A stretch of DNA of 33,272 bases from positions 1-33,272 of the IMG/VR virus record IMGVR_UViG_3300008516_000059; one strand, 5' to 3'. This DNA is from a virus. Made by a program: the position numbers and the translations under genes. Shown in pieces: positions 16,164-23,977 of the stretch. Every line of letters begins with the position of its first letter. The first letter of the stretch is position 1. A model generated the notes under the pieces. It worked only from the letters and a program-made list of their open reading frames with translations, did no database searches and was not told the origin of the DNA.

Positions 16164-17177
16164 ATGGGAGCTGTTATTGGACACTGGAAAAATCTAGCTG
16201 AAGCTGAAAGGCTAACCGAATCCCAGTTGCTTCCTGGTGTTGTTGAGGAAATCATCAAGCGGGAGAACTTACTGGAGCGTGCTCCTGTGGCTCTGGCTCA
16301 GGGAAAGTCCATAAAGTGGAACCGAGAGAAGGTAACCCTGGAGGCTGATGTTGAGAATCTGGATATTGGCCAACAGATGACCTGGGTTTCCAGTATGGAA
16401 TATGACCCTCAGGAGACCACCCTAAAGAGGAAAGGAATGCAGAGACTCCTGGATAACTTCATAGTTGATGTCTATGGAACCGTCCAGAACTATGAGGCTC
16501 AGGCACTCCTGGAAATCAAGAAAGGTGTTACCCTAGCATTGGGTGATAACCTAATCTATGATGACCCTGCTGCTGATTCCAAGCAATTCTCTGGTCTGCA
16601 TGACCTAGCCTATATCCAGACTGGAACTGACCTGGACATTGACATGGCTGGTGCTCTGGAGCTTAATAGGCTAAGGACCCAGATAGATGCCATGAAGCAT
16701 GGTGTGGACATTATCTATATGCCTATGGTTATTGCCCGAAGGATGGATGCAGCCTACCAAGAGAGAGGCTTTGCTAACCTAGGGACTGCCTCTAGCTCTT
16801 TTGCCATGATTAGTTATGGACTAAACGAGATGGGCAAGAGGATAATGTTCTTTGATGGGATTCCTATCGTAAGGACTGATTTCTTGGTGAAGGAAGATGA
16901 TGGCAGTAATGCCCCTAGAACCAAGAATACGGCTGGTGAGGCATACTCAATTTTCCTAGTAAAGTTTGGTGATGTATTTGCAGGGAATCCTGGTCTCTGT
17001 GTGGGATTTGGAGACCCTGAAATGGGAAGCCAGCTCTACAGGATTGAGTTGTTTGACAAGCTAGAGGACTATGATGCCAAGGGAATCAGATTGGTTTCCT
17101 ATGTATCACCGTTGCTTGGTAGTAAACTCTGCTTGGGCAGGATTTACGATGTAACGGATGCTCCGATTGCTGCCTAG
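16164..17177 (+). CDS. Major capsid protein (HK97-type fold)
   Basis: The 337-residue protein directly follows the scaffold, with AAGGAGGAATAAATT before the ATG. It has an N-terminal helical arm, a spine-like long helix (around 120-133, VQNYEAQALLEIKKGV), a D-N-L-I-Y-D-D-P loop with Q-F-S-G-L, a Met-rich P-domain strand (IIYMPMVIARRMDAAY) and a C-terminal beta region with repeated G-F-G-D. These elements are typical of HK97-fold coat proteins of short- and long-tailed phages. No protease processing site is evident. Length and location make this call firm even without a search. Confidence 0.9.
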   Translation: MGAVIGHWKNLAEAERLTESQLLPGVVEEIIKRENLLERAPVALAQGKSIKWNREKVTLEADVENLDIGQQMTWVSSMEYDPQETTLKRKGMQRLLDNFIVDVYGTVQNYEAQALLEIKKGVTLALGDNLIYDDPAADSKQFSGLHDLAYIQTGTDLDIDMAGALELNRLRTQIDAMKHGVDIIYMPMVIARRMDAAYQERGFANLGTASSSFAMISYGLNEMGKRIMFFDGIPIVRTDFLVKEDDGSNAPRTKNTAGEAYSIFLVKFGDVFAGNPGLCVGFGDPEMGSQLYRIELFDKLEDYDAKGIRLVSYVSPLLGSKLCLGRIYDVTDAPIAA

Positions 17178-17204
17178 AATAAATAAAGGAGGAAAGAAGA
17201 AAAA

Positions 17205-18014
17205 ATGACTGAACAATATGTAAACCACGATTTGAGGCGTGTAAATGGAAGGACCATCTATATGCCCCCTTGGGCAGAGGGAGAAGAAGGTTGGGGTAAT
17301 CTGCTCTTACCTGATGTGTATGTTGAAGATACAAACCAGAAGTATCCTATTGGGACAAGGTTTGTAGAGGGCGATAGAAGCTTCAGGTATAGCTATGCTG
17401 CTACAGGTCTTTATTGTGGCATGGGAGCACATGATGGTGGTATAGTTGGGCTCTACACCTTGGCGTTAGCAGGCGGACAAGCTGTTGGAGTTGAGTTTAT
17501 CACTATTCCTGATACCGACCTAAGCCACACAGCAAACTACTGGGCTGGTGGCTACATAGCCGTTGAGGGTTGGGGACCTTGGATTAGGAACATTATTCGC
17601 AGCACTGCCAGTGATGGTTCAACTGTAGACCTTTATCTGGACAAGGTTACCCCTGCTGTTCTGACTACCAATAAGGTTCAGGTGGTCAAAAATCCCTATG
17701 CTACAGTAACAAGGGGTATGTCCATTAGTGCAGCTGTGGCTAAAATAATGTCTATTGTCTGCTTCCCTCTGTTGGTAGTAACATCTGGTTGCTACTTCTG
17801 GGGACAGACCTGGGGGCCTTGTGCTGGCGTTCCAGTGCAATTCTTCGGAGACCTGGAGTTTGAGAAATCGGTAGTTCTGTTCGACACTGATGGTGCGGTA
17901 GCATCACGATTTGCTTACACCGAGAAGTATCAGGATGCTGGCAATCTAATAGGCCGCTATACCGCCTCCACTGACCACAGGATACCGATATTCTTCCTAA
18001 CGCTTGCACCATAA
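17205..18014 (+). CDS. Probable head decoration or minor capsid protein
   Basis: The 269-residue, beta-rich protein lies immediately after the capsid gene. Motifs include P-I-G-T-R-F-V-E-G-D-R-S-F-R-Y near residue 48 and several Gly/Tyr/Trp-rich loops; four Cys occur in the chain. From memory, capsid-adjacent proteins with the G-T-x-F-x-x-G-x-R-x-F-x-Y pattern are common in environmental phages and often turn up as structural proteins. A cementing or surface-decorating role is inferred from position. AAGGAGGAAAG lies upstream of the ATG. Confidence 0.65.
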   Translation: MTEQYVNHDLRRVNGRTIYMPPWAEGEEGWGNLLLPDVYVEDTNQKYPIGTRFVEGDRSFRYSYAATGLYCGMGAHDGGIVGLYTLALAGGQAVGVEFITIPDTDLSHTANYWAGGYIAVEGWGPWIRNIIRSTASDGSTVDLYLDKVTPAVLTTNKVQVVKNPYATVTRGMSISAAVAKIMSIVCFPLLVVTSGCYFWGQTWGPCAGVPVQFFGDLEFEKSVVLFDTDGAVASRFAYTEKYQDAGNLIGRYTASTDHRIPIFFLTLAP

Positions 18015-18039
18015 ATTAAAGTATAGGAGGAGAATGAAA

Positions 18040-18111
18040 ATGGCAGAGAAAGAAGTTAAGGACAGGACAAACCCTCTTTGGCTGGCTAATCAGGAGGCTA
18101 GCAAGGAGTAG
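18040..18111 (+). CDS. Possible 23-residue peptide
   Basis: After GGAGGAG the ATG at 18040 (9-base spacing) opens MAEKEVKDRTNPLWLANQEA and three further residues. An in-frame ATG at 18034 sits too close to the ribosome site. The sequence is charged and helical with one N-P-L-W-L segment. The ribosome site is strong and nothing else uses it, but the frame is so short that it could be the remnant of a longer gene. Function unknown. Confidence 0.35.
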   Translation: MAEKEVKDRTNPLWLANQEASKE

Positions 18112-18126
18112 ACATGCACCAAAGGC

Positions 18127-18157
18127 TTTGGAGGCTGTGCCTTAAACAACCTCCAAA
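18127..18157 (+). other. Perfect 8-base-pair hairpin between head genes
   Basis: TTTGGAGG and CCTCCAAA are exact complements around a 15-base loop. It lies in a 73-base gap between the tiny peptide and the next gene. No T-run follows, so an RNA-processing, stability or attenuating hairpin is more likely than a full terminator. GGAGG inside the left arm would be hidden in the folded form. Confidence 0.45.
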
Positions 18158-18184
18158 TAAATCATAGAGGAGGAAATTAGGACT

Positions 18185-18481
18185 ATGATATTTGTAGTCA
18201 AGGCAAGGGAGACCATTACCAGTCTTGTTGACGCAGTAGGATTCACTGCCGCACAGATACCACCTACCAGCCTTAATGTAATCTATGCCATTGTCCAGCC
18301 AGTTGATGGTGATATTAGGATATGTATAGATGGTAGCGTTCCTACAGCCACTAAGGGTATCAAGATAAACGAGGATACCACCTTTGAGGTTTGGGGAGCA
18401 GGAGCCTTAAAGAATTTCCGCTGTATCAATGATGGTGGCACAGCCAAACTTGAAGTAATCTACATGGGGCAGGGAGGTTAG
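18185..18481 (+). CDS. Small structural protein, function unknown
   Basis: The 98-residue, mostly beta product has a V-D-G-D-I-R-I-C-I-D-G segment in the middle and an L-E-V-I-Y-M-G ending. It resembles in style the 96-residue protein at 2455, though I cannot show homology by eye. GAGGAGG lies 11 bases or so before the ATG. Being within the head-tail module, it is probably a minor virion component or completion protein. Confidence 0.5.
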   Translation: MIFVVKARETITSLVDAVGFTAAQIPPTSLNVIYAIVQPVDGDIRICIDGSVPTATKGIKINEDTTFEVWGAGALKNFRCINDGGTAKLEVIYMGQGG

Positions 18482-18483
18482 AG

Positions 18484-19080
18484 ATGTTAAAAAATGTTAG
18501 AGGACAGGCAAAGAATGTTGACATTTCCAGCATCAAGGCCACAGTTGAGGCTATCCTTGTAGATACAGGGACAACCTTAGATGCCAAAATTGATGCCATC
18601 AAAGCCGTTGTTGATTTGGTTTTGGTTGATACTGCCACTACCCTAGAGGATAAGCTGGATGTAATTGATGGCCTAATTGATACCATTGAAACCAGAACCG
18701 ACTTCCTGGACAAGACCGTTTTCAGTCAGGAAGCTGTGGCTGCAACGGATGTCAATGGTGTAACTTGGAAAGACTTATTGGATAAGTCAACCATAACCAA
18801 ACCCACAAAGATATGTGGCTTCAAACTAACTGCGGCAGGAACATGGGCTGGTGTAGCAAAGGTCAGGATAACTGATGGTGCTGGCACCAAGATTTGGCCT
18901 TTTGGGGATGAGCTAGTCCAGGATACAGATTGGGTAAGTGGCACCCAGGAGACATTGAACTTTCCAATTTGGGTTCCTATTGCTACTGGATACAAGGTCC
19001 AGTTCCGAAGTTCGGAGGCAGCAGATGGAGAGGATGAAACCCTGCAATTAAATAACCTCGATATAATAGAGGTAGGATAG
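18484..19080 (+). CDS. Coiled-coil plus beta-sandwich virion protein
   Basis: The 198-residue protein has two parts. Residues 10-75 contain repeated V-D-T-x-T-T-L-x-x-K-(I/L)-D-x-I units, an amphipathic trimer-forming coiled coil. Residues 90-198 are beta-rich with W and G spacing like a small jelly-roll adhesin or anchor domain. This order, stalk then head, suits a short fibre or capsid spike. GGGAGG precedes the ATG. Receptor or attachment role is inferred only. Confidence 0.55.
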   Translation: MLKNVRGQAKNVDISSIKATVEAILVDTGTTLDAKIDAIKAVVDLVLVDTATTLEDKLDVIDGLIDTIETRTDFLDKTVFSQEAVAATDVNGVTWKDLLDKSTITKPTKICGFKLTAAGTWAGVAKVRITDGAGTKIWPFGDELVQDTDWVSGTQETLNFPIWVPIATGYKVQFRSSEAADGEDETLQLNNLDIIEVG

Positions 19081-19088
19081 GAGGTAAT

Positions 19089-19526
19089 ATGAGTGAAGCT
19101 TCTCTAAAGGCAAGAGAGTATGAATTTAGCATAGGTGGTGTAAACTTCAATGGTCATGACAAGATAAAGACATTGACACTTGATGCCAATGCCTATAATG
19201 ACCATCCTTCCACGCTCCATGATGCCAGCACTGGTGATGATTACCAAGTACCTACTGGTAAAGTGTTTATATCCTTCCAGGCTTTGGTCTGGCTACAGCA
19301 AATTGCAATGGTAGGTAGGATAGGCGAATCCACTGGTGCAGATGGGGTCATTGATGCAACTGGAGAAGTCCTTAAACTTGCTAATGGCACATTACTACCA
19401 TTCATGACGGACTGTATTGGTGTTTTTAGTGCTGATAAATATATTACAGCCGAGTCTGATAGTGGTTCTTCTAACTACACCATAAAGTCAGGTAGTGTCC
19501 TGTATGGTATTGAGGTAGATGCGTAG
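19089..19526 (+). CDS. Tail or adhesin protein, short paralogue of the next gene
   Basis: The 145-residue protein begins with a Y-E-F-S-I-G-G-V-N-F-N motif and ends with L-Y-G-I-E-V-D-A. The next gene has Y-E-F-S-L-G-G-Y-N-F-N and L-W-G-I-E-V-D-A in the same places, so the two are paralogues that arose by tandem duplication. The shared G-K-V-F-I-(S/G) strand in the middle supports one common beta fold. AGGAGGTAAT precedes the ATG. Function is unknown; a virion surface protein is likely. Confidence 0.6.
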   Translation: MSEASLKAREYEFSIGGVNFNGHDKIKTLTLDANAYNDHPSTLHDASTGDDYQVPTGKVFISFQALVWLQQIAMVGRIGESTGADGVIDATGEVLKLANGTLLPFMTDCIGVFSADKYITAESDSGSSNYTIKSGSVLYGIEVDA

Positions 19527-19537
19527 AGGAGTTGAGG

Positions 19538-20398
19538 TTGAAAACATACGAATTTAGCCTAGGCGGATACAACTTCAATGATTGGAGCCAGGTAAAGGAG
19601 CTATACCTTCCTACCGATGTTGCTATGAACCCAGCCAGAACATTCCACGAAAGAGGGGGAGAGGACCTTCCCCATCATCTCCAGCATTATTTCATCCCTT
19701 ATGGCAAGGTGTTCATTGGGCTTAGGGCTACTGTTCAACTAACCCAGACCAATGGAATAGGGTTACTGGGCACCCACTTTCGCTGGAGAAAAGGTGTAAA
19801 CCTGGAGTGGGAGACTGGGCAGAGCTATTGGGAGAACATCATCCATAGGCGAAATGCTGGTTCTATCTTTATCTGTAAGGTACGGCATACATCTGGTGCA
19901 GATGATGATGAACCTGGAGTAGGAGCTAATTGGGAGACCTATTGGACACAGGGACAACCAACCTATGATTATGTCTGGGCAGCTGGTCAGAAGTATGTGT
20001 TCAACCAATTCGTATCGCATATCTATGTCCGAAATGGCATCTCTCTTCCTAGTGGTTACAGGTGTAAATATCAATGGACTCACACTGCGGTGGCAGGTGT
20101 TGGCGGTAATGAACCAGGTATAGCAACTAACTGGACTGACTACTGGGATATTGGAGATGAAATGCAGGCTGACCTCTCTTGGCCTTACTACACTTATTCA
20201 GGCAATCCAGGATTCGTGCCAGCCATTAAGCTCTCTGAGGGGCATCAATACCAGTTCAGCAAGGATGTCCTTGGGAAGTTTTATGGGTGGCATTATTGGC
20301 CCGCAACTAACCTTGAAGGGAGAGCCCTTGATGCCCTTGCTACCACTGGTAATATGAAACAGGATGGTATCCTATGGGGCATTGAGGTAGACGCATAA
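19538..20398 (+). CDS. Virion surface protein with carbohydrate-binding-like repeats
   Basis: It is the long paralogue of the preceding gene: same first and last motifs but 286 residues. The extra central part holds two copies of a pattern H-T-(x)n-E-P-G-(V/I)-(G/A)-x-N-W-x-x-Y-W near residues 120 and 195, each after a Y-x-F-x-(Q/N)-type strand. This Trp/Tyr pattern is common in phage tail proteins and is like small chitin- or polysaccharide-binding modules. I use the TTG at 19538, six bases after GAGGAG; the TTG at 19532 abuts the ribosome site. Glycan binding is inferred. Confidence 0.6.
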   Translation: MKTYEFSLGGYNFNDWSQVKELYLPTDVAMNPARTFHERGGEDLPHHLQHYFIPYGKVFIGLRATVQLTQTNGIGLLGTHFRWRKGVNLEWETGQSYWENIIHRRNAGSIFICKVRHTSGADDDEPGVGANWETYWTQGQPTYDYVWAAGQKYVFNQFVSHIYVRNGISLPSGYRCKYQWTHTAVAGVGGNEPGIATNWTDYWDIGDEMQADLSWPYYTYSGNPGFVPAIKLSEGHQYQFSKDVLGKFYGWHYWPATNLEGRALDALATTGNMKQDGILWGIEVDA

Positions 20399-20409
20399 GG
20401 AGGTTTGAA

Positions 20410-20661
20410 ATGGCAGATAATGAAGCAACGGTTAAAAGCCTACAACTCCAGCAGCTTAGGATAATTAAGGACGGGCAGGCAATTAGGCTCAATATTGATT
20501 TTAAGACAGGTATAATAATTAATGCTCATCTTACCACATTCTCAAGGAGTCTAACACCTGCACCTGACTTACCAGCTAATATCCAGGCTGATATTGAGCA
20601 CCTATGGGATGATATATTTGAATATCTCCATACCAACCATTTCGATTTAGATTTAGATTAA
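20410..20661 (+). CDS. Small unidentified protein (83 residues)
   Basis: The protein has an N-terminal charged helix, a beta-hairpin-like middle (IRLNIDFKTGIIINAHL) and an acidic Asp/Leu-rich tail (residues 77-83). TAAGGAGGTTTGAA before the ATG is strong. It lies between adhesin-like genes and a possible hub gene and may be a small tail accessory or chaperone. I do not recognise a family. Confidence 0.55.
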   Translation: MADNEATVKSLQLQQLRIIKDGQAIRLNIDFKTGIIINAHLTTFSRSLTPAPDLPANIQADIEHLWDDIFEYLHTNHFDLDLD

Positions 20662-20673
20662 AGGAGGTGAATT

Positions 20674-20886
20674 ATGGCATTACCTGTAGAAGCACTAACA
20701 CCAAGTTCCAGTCCTGATGATATTAAGAGGGCTATTTCCAGGAGCATAGAACAATGTATCAATGAAGGTAATCCTAGGAGTAGCTGTCAGGCTAGGGTAT
20801 ATAGTATGGTTGAAAAAGCCACTGGCAAGAGCACTGACCAGCTTACCCGACCAGGGATGGAACACGGTGAACCTGGTGGTGTGTAA
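20674..20886 (+). CDS. Small unidentified helical protein (70 residues)
   Basis: It contains A-I-S-R-S-I-E-Q-C-I-N-E-G-N-P-x-S-S-C-Q-A-R-V-Y-S-M, a two-helix unit with two Cys. From memory, this C-x(5-8)-G-x-P-x(3)-C/A-x-A pattern recurs in phage structural proteins without assigned function. The end is flexible and acidic. AAAGGAGGTGAATT gives a strong start; the stop overlaps the next ATG (TAATG), so its product is probably made along with the hub-like protein. Confidence 0.55.
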   Translation: MALPVEALTPSSSPDDIKRAISRSIEQCINEGNPRSSCQARVYSMVEKATGKSTDQLTRPGMEHGEPGGV

Positions 20887-21893
20887 TGAGGACAATCTCT
20901 AGTGCCTTGAAGTCCGCCCAGCAGGCAGCATCTGTGAAGCCTTATATCCGCATTTACCTCACCACCAATGCTGGAGGACACTATGACTATTCCCACAGGC
21001 TTATCCAACTAAAACATATAGAGGAACCATACAATGATTGGGCTAATGTATTCCTCTATGATAATGATAGAGCCATCCCAGACCTTAGAGGTGCCTGGCT
21101 AGAAATAGGCTATGGTGCCATCCTGTCAGATGGTGGAGTGGACTATGCCAGCACCCCGAGGTTATGGGTCAAGTGGACCCAACTTGTCTCCAGGGAAGGA
21201 GACCTATTCATGATGCTGCAATGTGAAGGAATGTGGACTCACATGAGTGAATTGGATATAGTAACTAAAGGCGACCCACCCTATTTTGATGAGTCATATG
21301 GGGAGGAATATACCATCTATGATACCATCAAGGACATAATAGCTGCCTCTGGATTTACCCTAAATACCTTAGGAGACCAGGATGATGGTATAATAGATAC
21401 CTTATGTCCCCAGGTTTGGCTAAACCAGAACCCATTTGAGAACCCTGCCGAGGTCATATACCGCCTGGTAGCCATGACCAAATGCTTTATCAGACCATTA
21501 ACCAACCTCCAATTTGAGGTTAGATTTCCTCAGGAATCCGATGATGAGGATGAGTCCTATAGTTATAACTCCGCCCATTATTTCCATGAATATGCGGAGA
21601 AGCTAAACATAGCCATACCTAACCATATAATAGTATATGCCAACCCTGGTGAGGATGAACAATGGACTGACCTAATCACCGTTGAGGCTGAGGATGAGGA
21701 CTCCATCAATAAATATAAGAGAATCACCAGGCACCACATAGCTATGGATATAGATAATGCCTCCGATGCCGAGAATAGAGCCTCGGCTATCCTAACCAGA
21801 ATAATGTTTGAAATGCTGGCTGGTAGATTGATAATCCCTCACGATTGCCGAGTGGAGCTTTACGACCGTGTGGGAATTTACGATGAGAGGTAA
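20886..21893 (+). CDS. Tail hub or baseplate-like protein
   Basis: The 335-residue beta-rich protein has an N-terminal D-Y-S-H-R-L segment with aromatic strands. A Y-F-D-E-S-Y-(x)n-T-I-Y-D-T-I-K-D-I-I-A-A-S-G motif near 135-160 resembles the domain following the first beta-barrel in phage tail hub proteins. An acidic loop (residues 220-226) may bind metal. The C-terminal part ends with R-V-E-L-Y-D-R-V-G-I-Y, like the barrel strand of hub domains. I infer a tail tip or baseplate component; no lytic domain is visible. Translation starts by TAATG overlap. Confidence 0.5.
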   Translation: MRTISSALKSAQQAASVKPYIRIYLTTNAGGHYDYSHRLIQLKHIEEPYNDWANVFLYDNDRAIPDLRGAWLEIGYGAILSDGGVDYASTPRLWVKWTQLVSREGDLFMMLQCEGMWTHMSELDIVTKGDPPYFDESYGEEYTIYDTIKDIIAASGFTLNTLGDQDDGIIDTLCPQVWLNQNPFENPAEVIYRLVAMTKCFIRPLTNLQFEVRFPQESDDEDESYSYNSAHYFHEYAEKLNIAIPNHIIVYANPGEDEQWTDLITVEAEDEDSINKYKRITRHHIAMDIDNASDAENRASAILTRIMFEMLAGRLIIPHDCRVELYDRVGIYDER

Positions 21894-21895
21894 AA

Positions 21896-22732
21896 ATGTC
21901 TGAGAATAGTTATCCTATTGTTTCTGGAATTGCCTATCGTTGGTGGTATAAATACGCAAATAGTTGGTCTGAGGCATATTATGCCGATGAATCTGACCAG
22001 GCCAATAAAGGTTCTTACATAGCAATGGGTTGGTGGGCACGCCCAGATGGGAAAGGTGATATAGATAGGGGTGGTTTATTCTTTGATACCACAGCACTTC
22101 CCGCTGGCATTGCCATATCTTCGGCTAAGATTACCTGTTTGGTTAGATTTGCAGTAACTGGACCTCCTGCTGATTCCACCCCAGTAGCAGATGTCGCCAA
22201 ACTTTATAGGGCACCAGGATTATACTATGGATACCCAGGTTATAAGTCGGATTATGGTTACCTAAGGGATTGTGGTATATACTGTGGTGGATTACTTATT
22301 ACCCCTGGTATGCAGCCAGATATGGTAGCCTGTGAGATTCCACTAAATGCAGCAGGGATAGCTTCCATAGTTTCTGGTGATTACACCATATTTGGTATAA
22401 AGGCTGATAGTGATAAAGCTGCCAGCCCACCATTGGATACTACGTGGCGTTTTCAAGGGGATGACTTTCTATTAGTAGTTACTTATGAGGAGGCTGGAGT
22501 ATTAAAGGTAGTAACCATAGCAGCCACCGATGTAACCAAGAACTCCCTAACTGTGAATGGCCAGATAACCCAAGGTGCTGCCACCAAGAGAGGTTTTGAT
22601 TGGGGAGTAAGTGCTGCTGCCTTAATAAATGAATGGTATGAGGAAGGCACATTCGGTGTAGAGGAGTTTTCCCATGCTGTAACTGACCTAACTCCAGGAC
22701 AGGACTTCTGCCATCGGGCAAAAGCCTGTTAA
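21896..22732 (+). CDS. N-terminal part of a split tail adhesin (DNRLRE-like and FnIII-like)
   Basis: The 278 residues include an R-G-G-L-F-F-D-T-T-A-L-P-x-G-I-x-I-S-S-A-K-I pattern near 55-80, as in DNRLRE/CBM96-type adhesin domains. From about 205 a beta domain ends in F-S-H-A-V-T-D-L-T-P-G-Q-D-F-C-H-R-A-K-A, the last strand of a fibronectin III-like fold. The fold stops one strand short at TAA. The missing G-W-T-Y-G-E-T strand begins the gene at 23183, in the same frame, after an endonuclease gene. The two are therefore probably halves of one original gene. GAGAGGTAAAA precedes the ATG. Confidence 0.6.
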   Translation: MSENSYPIVSGIAYRWWYKYANSWSEAYYADESDQANKGSYIAMGWWARPDGKGDIDRGGLFFDTTALPAGIAISSAKITCLVRFAVTGPPADSTPVADVAKLYRAPGLYYGYPGYKSDYGYLRDCGIYCGGLLITPGMQPDMVACEIPLNAAGIASIVSGDYTIFGIKADSDKAASPPLDTTWRFQGDDFLLVVTYEEAGVLKVVTIAATDVTKNSLTVNGQITQGAATKRGFDWGVSAAALINEWYEEGTFGVEEFSHAVTDLTPGQDFCHRAKAC

Positions 22733-22742
22733 GGATATGGAT

Positions 22743-23183
22743 ATGGATACTGATGGTTTAGGATTAGCTTATGTAGCAGGATTCTTTGATGGAGAAGGCA
22801 GTGTTAGTATTGCAATGTCAGCCTTCAAATATCGCAGTTCTCCTTGCCTAACAGCATCAATATGCAATACTAATCTAATGGTATTGGAGTGCATACAGGA
22901 GGACTTTGGTGGTAAGATTGAGTTATCAAATCCTGGTGGGCGTGGTAACCGCAAACCAACATATGTATTGAGGTGGCATTCATGGGAAGCTGTAAACATT
23001 CTCCATCTCTTATATCCCTATTTGTTTATAAAAACAAGGCACGCAGAGATAGGTATGGAATACCAGGAGACATTTCGGTTAATTTGGACTAAGAATGGAT
23101 TACCGCCAGAGATTAGAGAAAAACGGAAGGCAATAGCAAGTGAATTGCAAAAATTAAACCAAAAGGGAATGGTAAGGGAATAA
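22743..23183 (+). CDS. Free-standing LAGLIDADG homing endonuclease
   Basis: The protein has 146 residues from the ATG at 22743, 8 bases after AAGG; the ATG at 22737 is only 2 bases from it. A single catalytic motif, L-A-Y-V-A-G-F-F-D-G-E-G-S-V, lies near the start. The family's downstream F-G-G-K-I, the K-P-T-Y-x-L-R-W strand and the P-Y-L-x-I-K-T-R-H-A helix follow. Single-motif members act as dimers that cut a long site and so spread their own gene. It interrupts an adhesin gene and leaves no room for a group I intron core. Its TAA overlaps the downstream ATG (TAATG). No intein splice blocks are present. Confidence 0.88.
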   Translation: MDTDGLGLAYVAGFFDGEGSVSIAMSAFKYRSSPCLTASICNTNLMVLECIQEDFGGKIELSNPGGRGNRKPTYVLRWHSWEAVNILHLLYPYLFIKTRHAEIGMEYQETFRLIWTKNGLPPEIREKRKAIASELQKLNQKGMVRE

Positions 23184-23977
23184 TGACTTGGACTTATGGT
23201 GAAACCCTATGTATAGAACCCCACATACCAGTTGGTGATTGGGTATATGGTGAAACATTATGCACTACCTTAGCCACTGTAGTGTATCCAACCCTGGCAT
23301 GGGTCAGAGTTACCAGCCTGATTCATAGGTGGAGTCCAGGTCTCTATAGCTTAACATTAGGATTGGGTGAATTAACCACAGATTTTGTTATACCTGATGT
23401 AATTTCAAGACCACCACCAGCACTAGGAGTGATGCCAGAACCAGGACCACCAATGCCACCTGTTCCACCGCTACCACCAATGCCTGAATGTATTGAAGGG
23501 AACTATACCTGTGTAGGTGATGATAAGTATGTCTGCTTTGAAGGAAGATGGCGACTTGCTGAGAAAAATGCTCCCGAATGTGCTGGTGGTGGTTGCCTTG
23601 AAGGTAGTTATGAATGTAGGGGAGCTGACCTCCATGTGTGCTTTGAGGGTAGATGGAGACTAGCAGAGGAGAATTCTCCTAGATGTGGAGGTGTTCCACC
23701 TACTCCTACTCCTCCAGTTCCACCAGCTCCACCACCTGCTCCTCCAGCACCACCAGAGCCGCCTATACCGCCAATTGACCCTACATTACCACCAGGACCT
23801 ATGCCACCAACACCTACGCCACCAACACCAACTCCTCCTGTAACAGGCTGCACCTATGAAGGTATAACATATTCACCAGGAGCGTATGTTTGTATGGGTA
23901 GGGATAAATATGTATGTTTTGAGCGGATGTGGAGGCTTGCCCGAAAGAACGCTCCTGAGTGTGGGGGAGGTATATAA
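23183..23977 (+). CDS. C-terminal part of the split adhesin with Cys modules and Pro-rich linkers
   Basis: The 264-residue product starts with W-T-Y-G-E-T-L-C, which completes the fibronectin-like fold of the gene at 21896, and repeats V-Y-G-E-T-L-C 17 residues on. Three Cys modules follow (103-133, 138-168, 223-260), each with the pattern Y-x-C-x-G-x-D-x-(Y/H)-V-C-F-E-x-x-W-R-L-A-x-(K/E)-N-(A/S)-P-x-C. Proline-rich stretches (around 80-100 and 173-220) act as stiff spacers. The Cys pattern implies disulfides or a metal site on the particle surface. Upstream AAGGGAAT is a modest ribosome site. Confidence 0.65.
   Translation: MTWTYGETLCIEPHIPVGDWVYGETLCTTLATVVYPTLAWVRVTSLIHRWSPGLYSLTLGLGELTTDFVIPDVISRPPPALGVMPEPGPPMPPVPPLPPMPECIEGNYTCVGDDKYVCFEGRWRLAEKNAPECAGGGCLEGSYECRGADLHVCFEGRWRLAEENSPRCGGVPPTPTPPVPPAPPPAPPAPPEPPIPPIDPTLPPGPMPPTPTPPTPTPPVTGCTYEGITYSPGAYVCMGRDKYVCFERMWRLARKNAPECGGGI

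Noticed and set aside
22730-23185. A group I intron carrying the endonuclease gene
   Set aside because: The endonuclease frame fills almost the whole 450-base insert, leaving about 10 bases; no space or recognisable core (P3-P8, P7) exists for a ribozyme.
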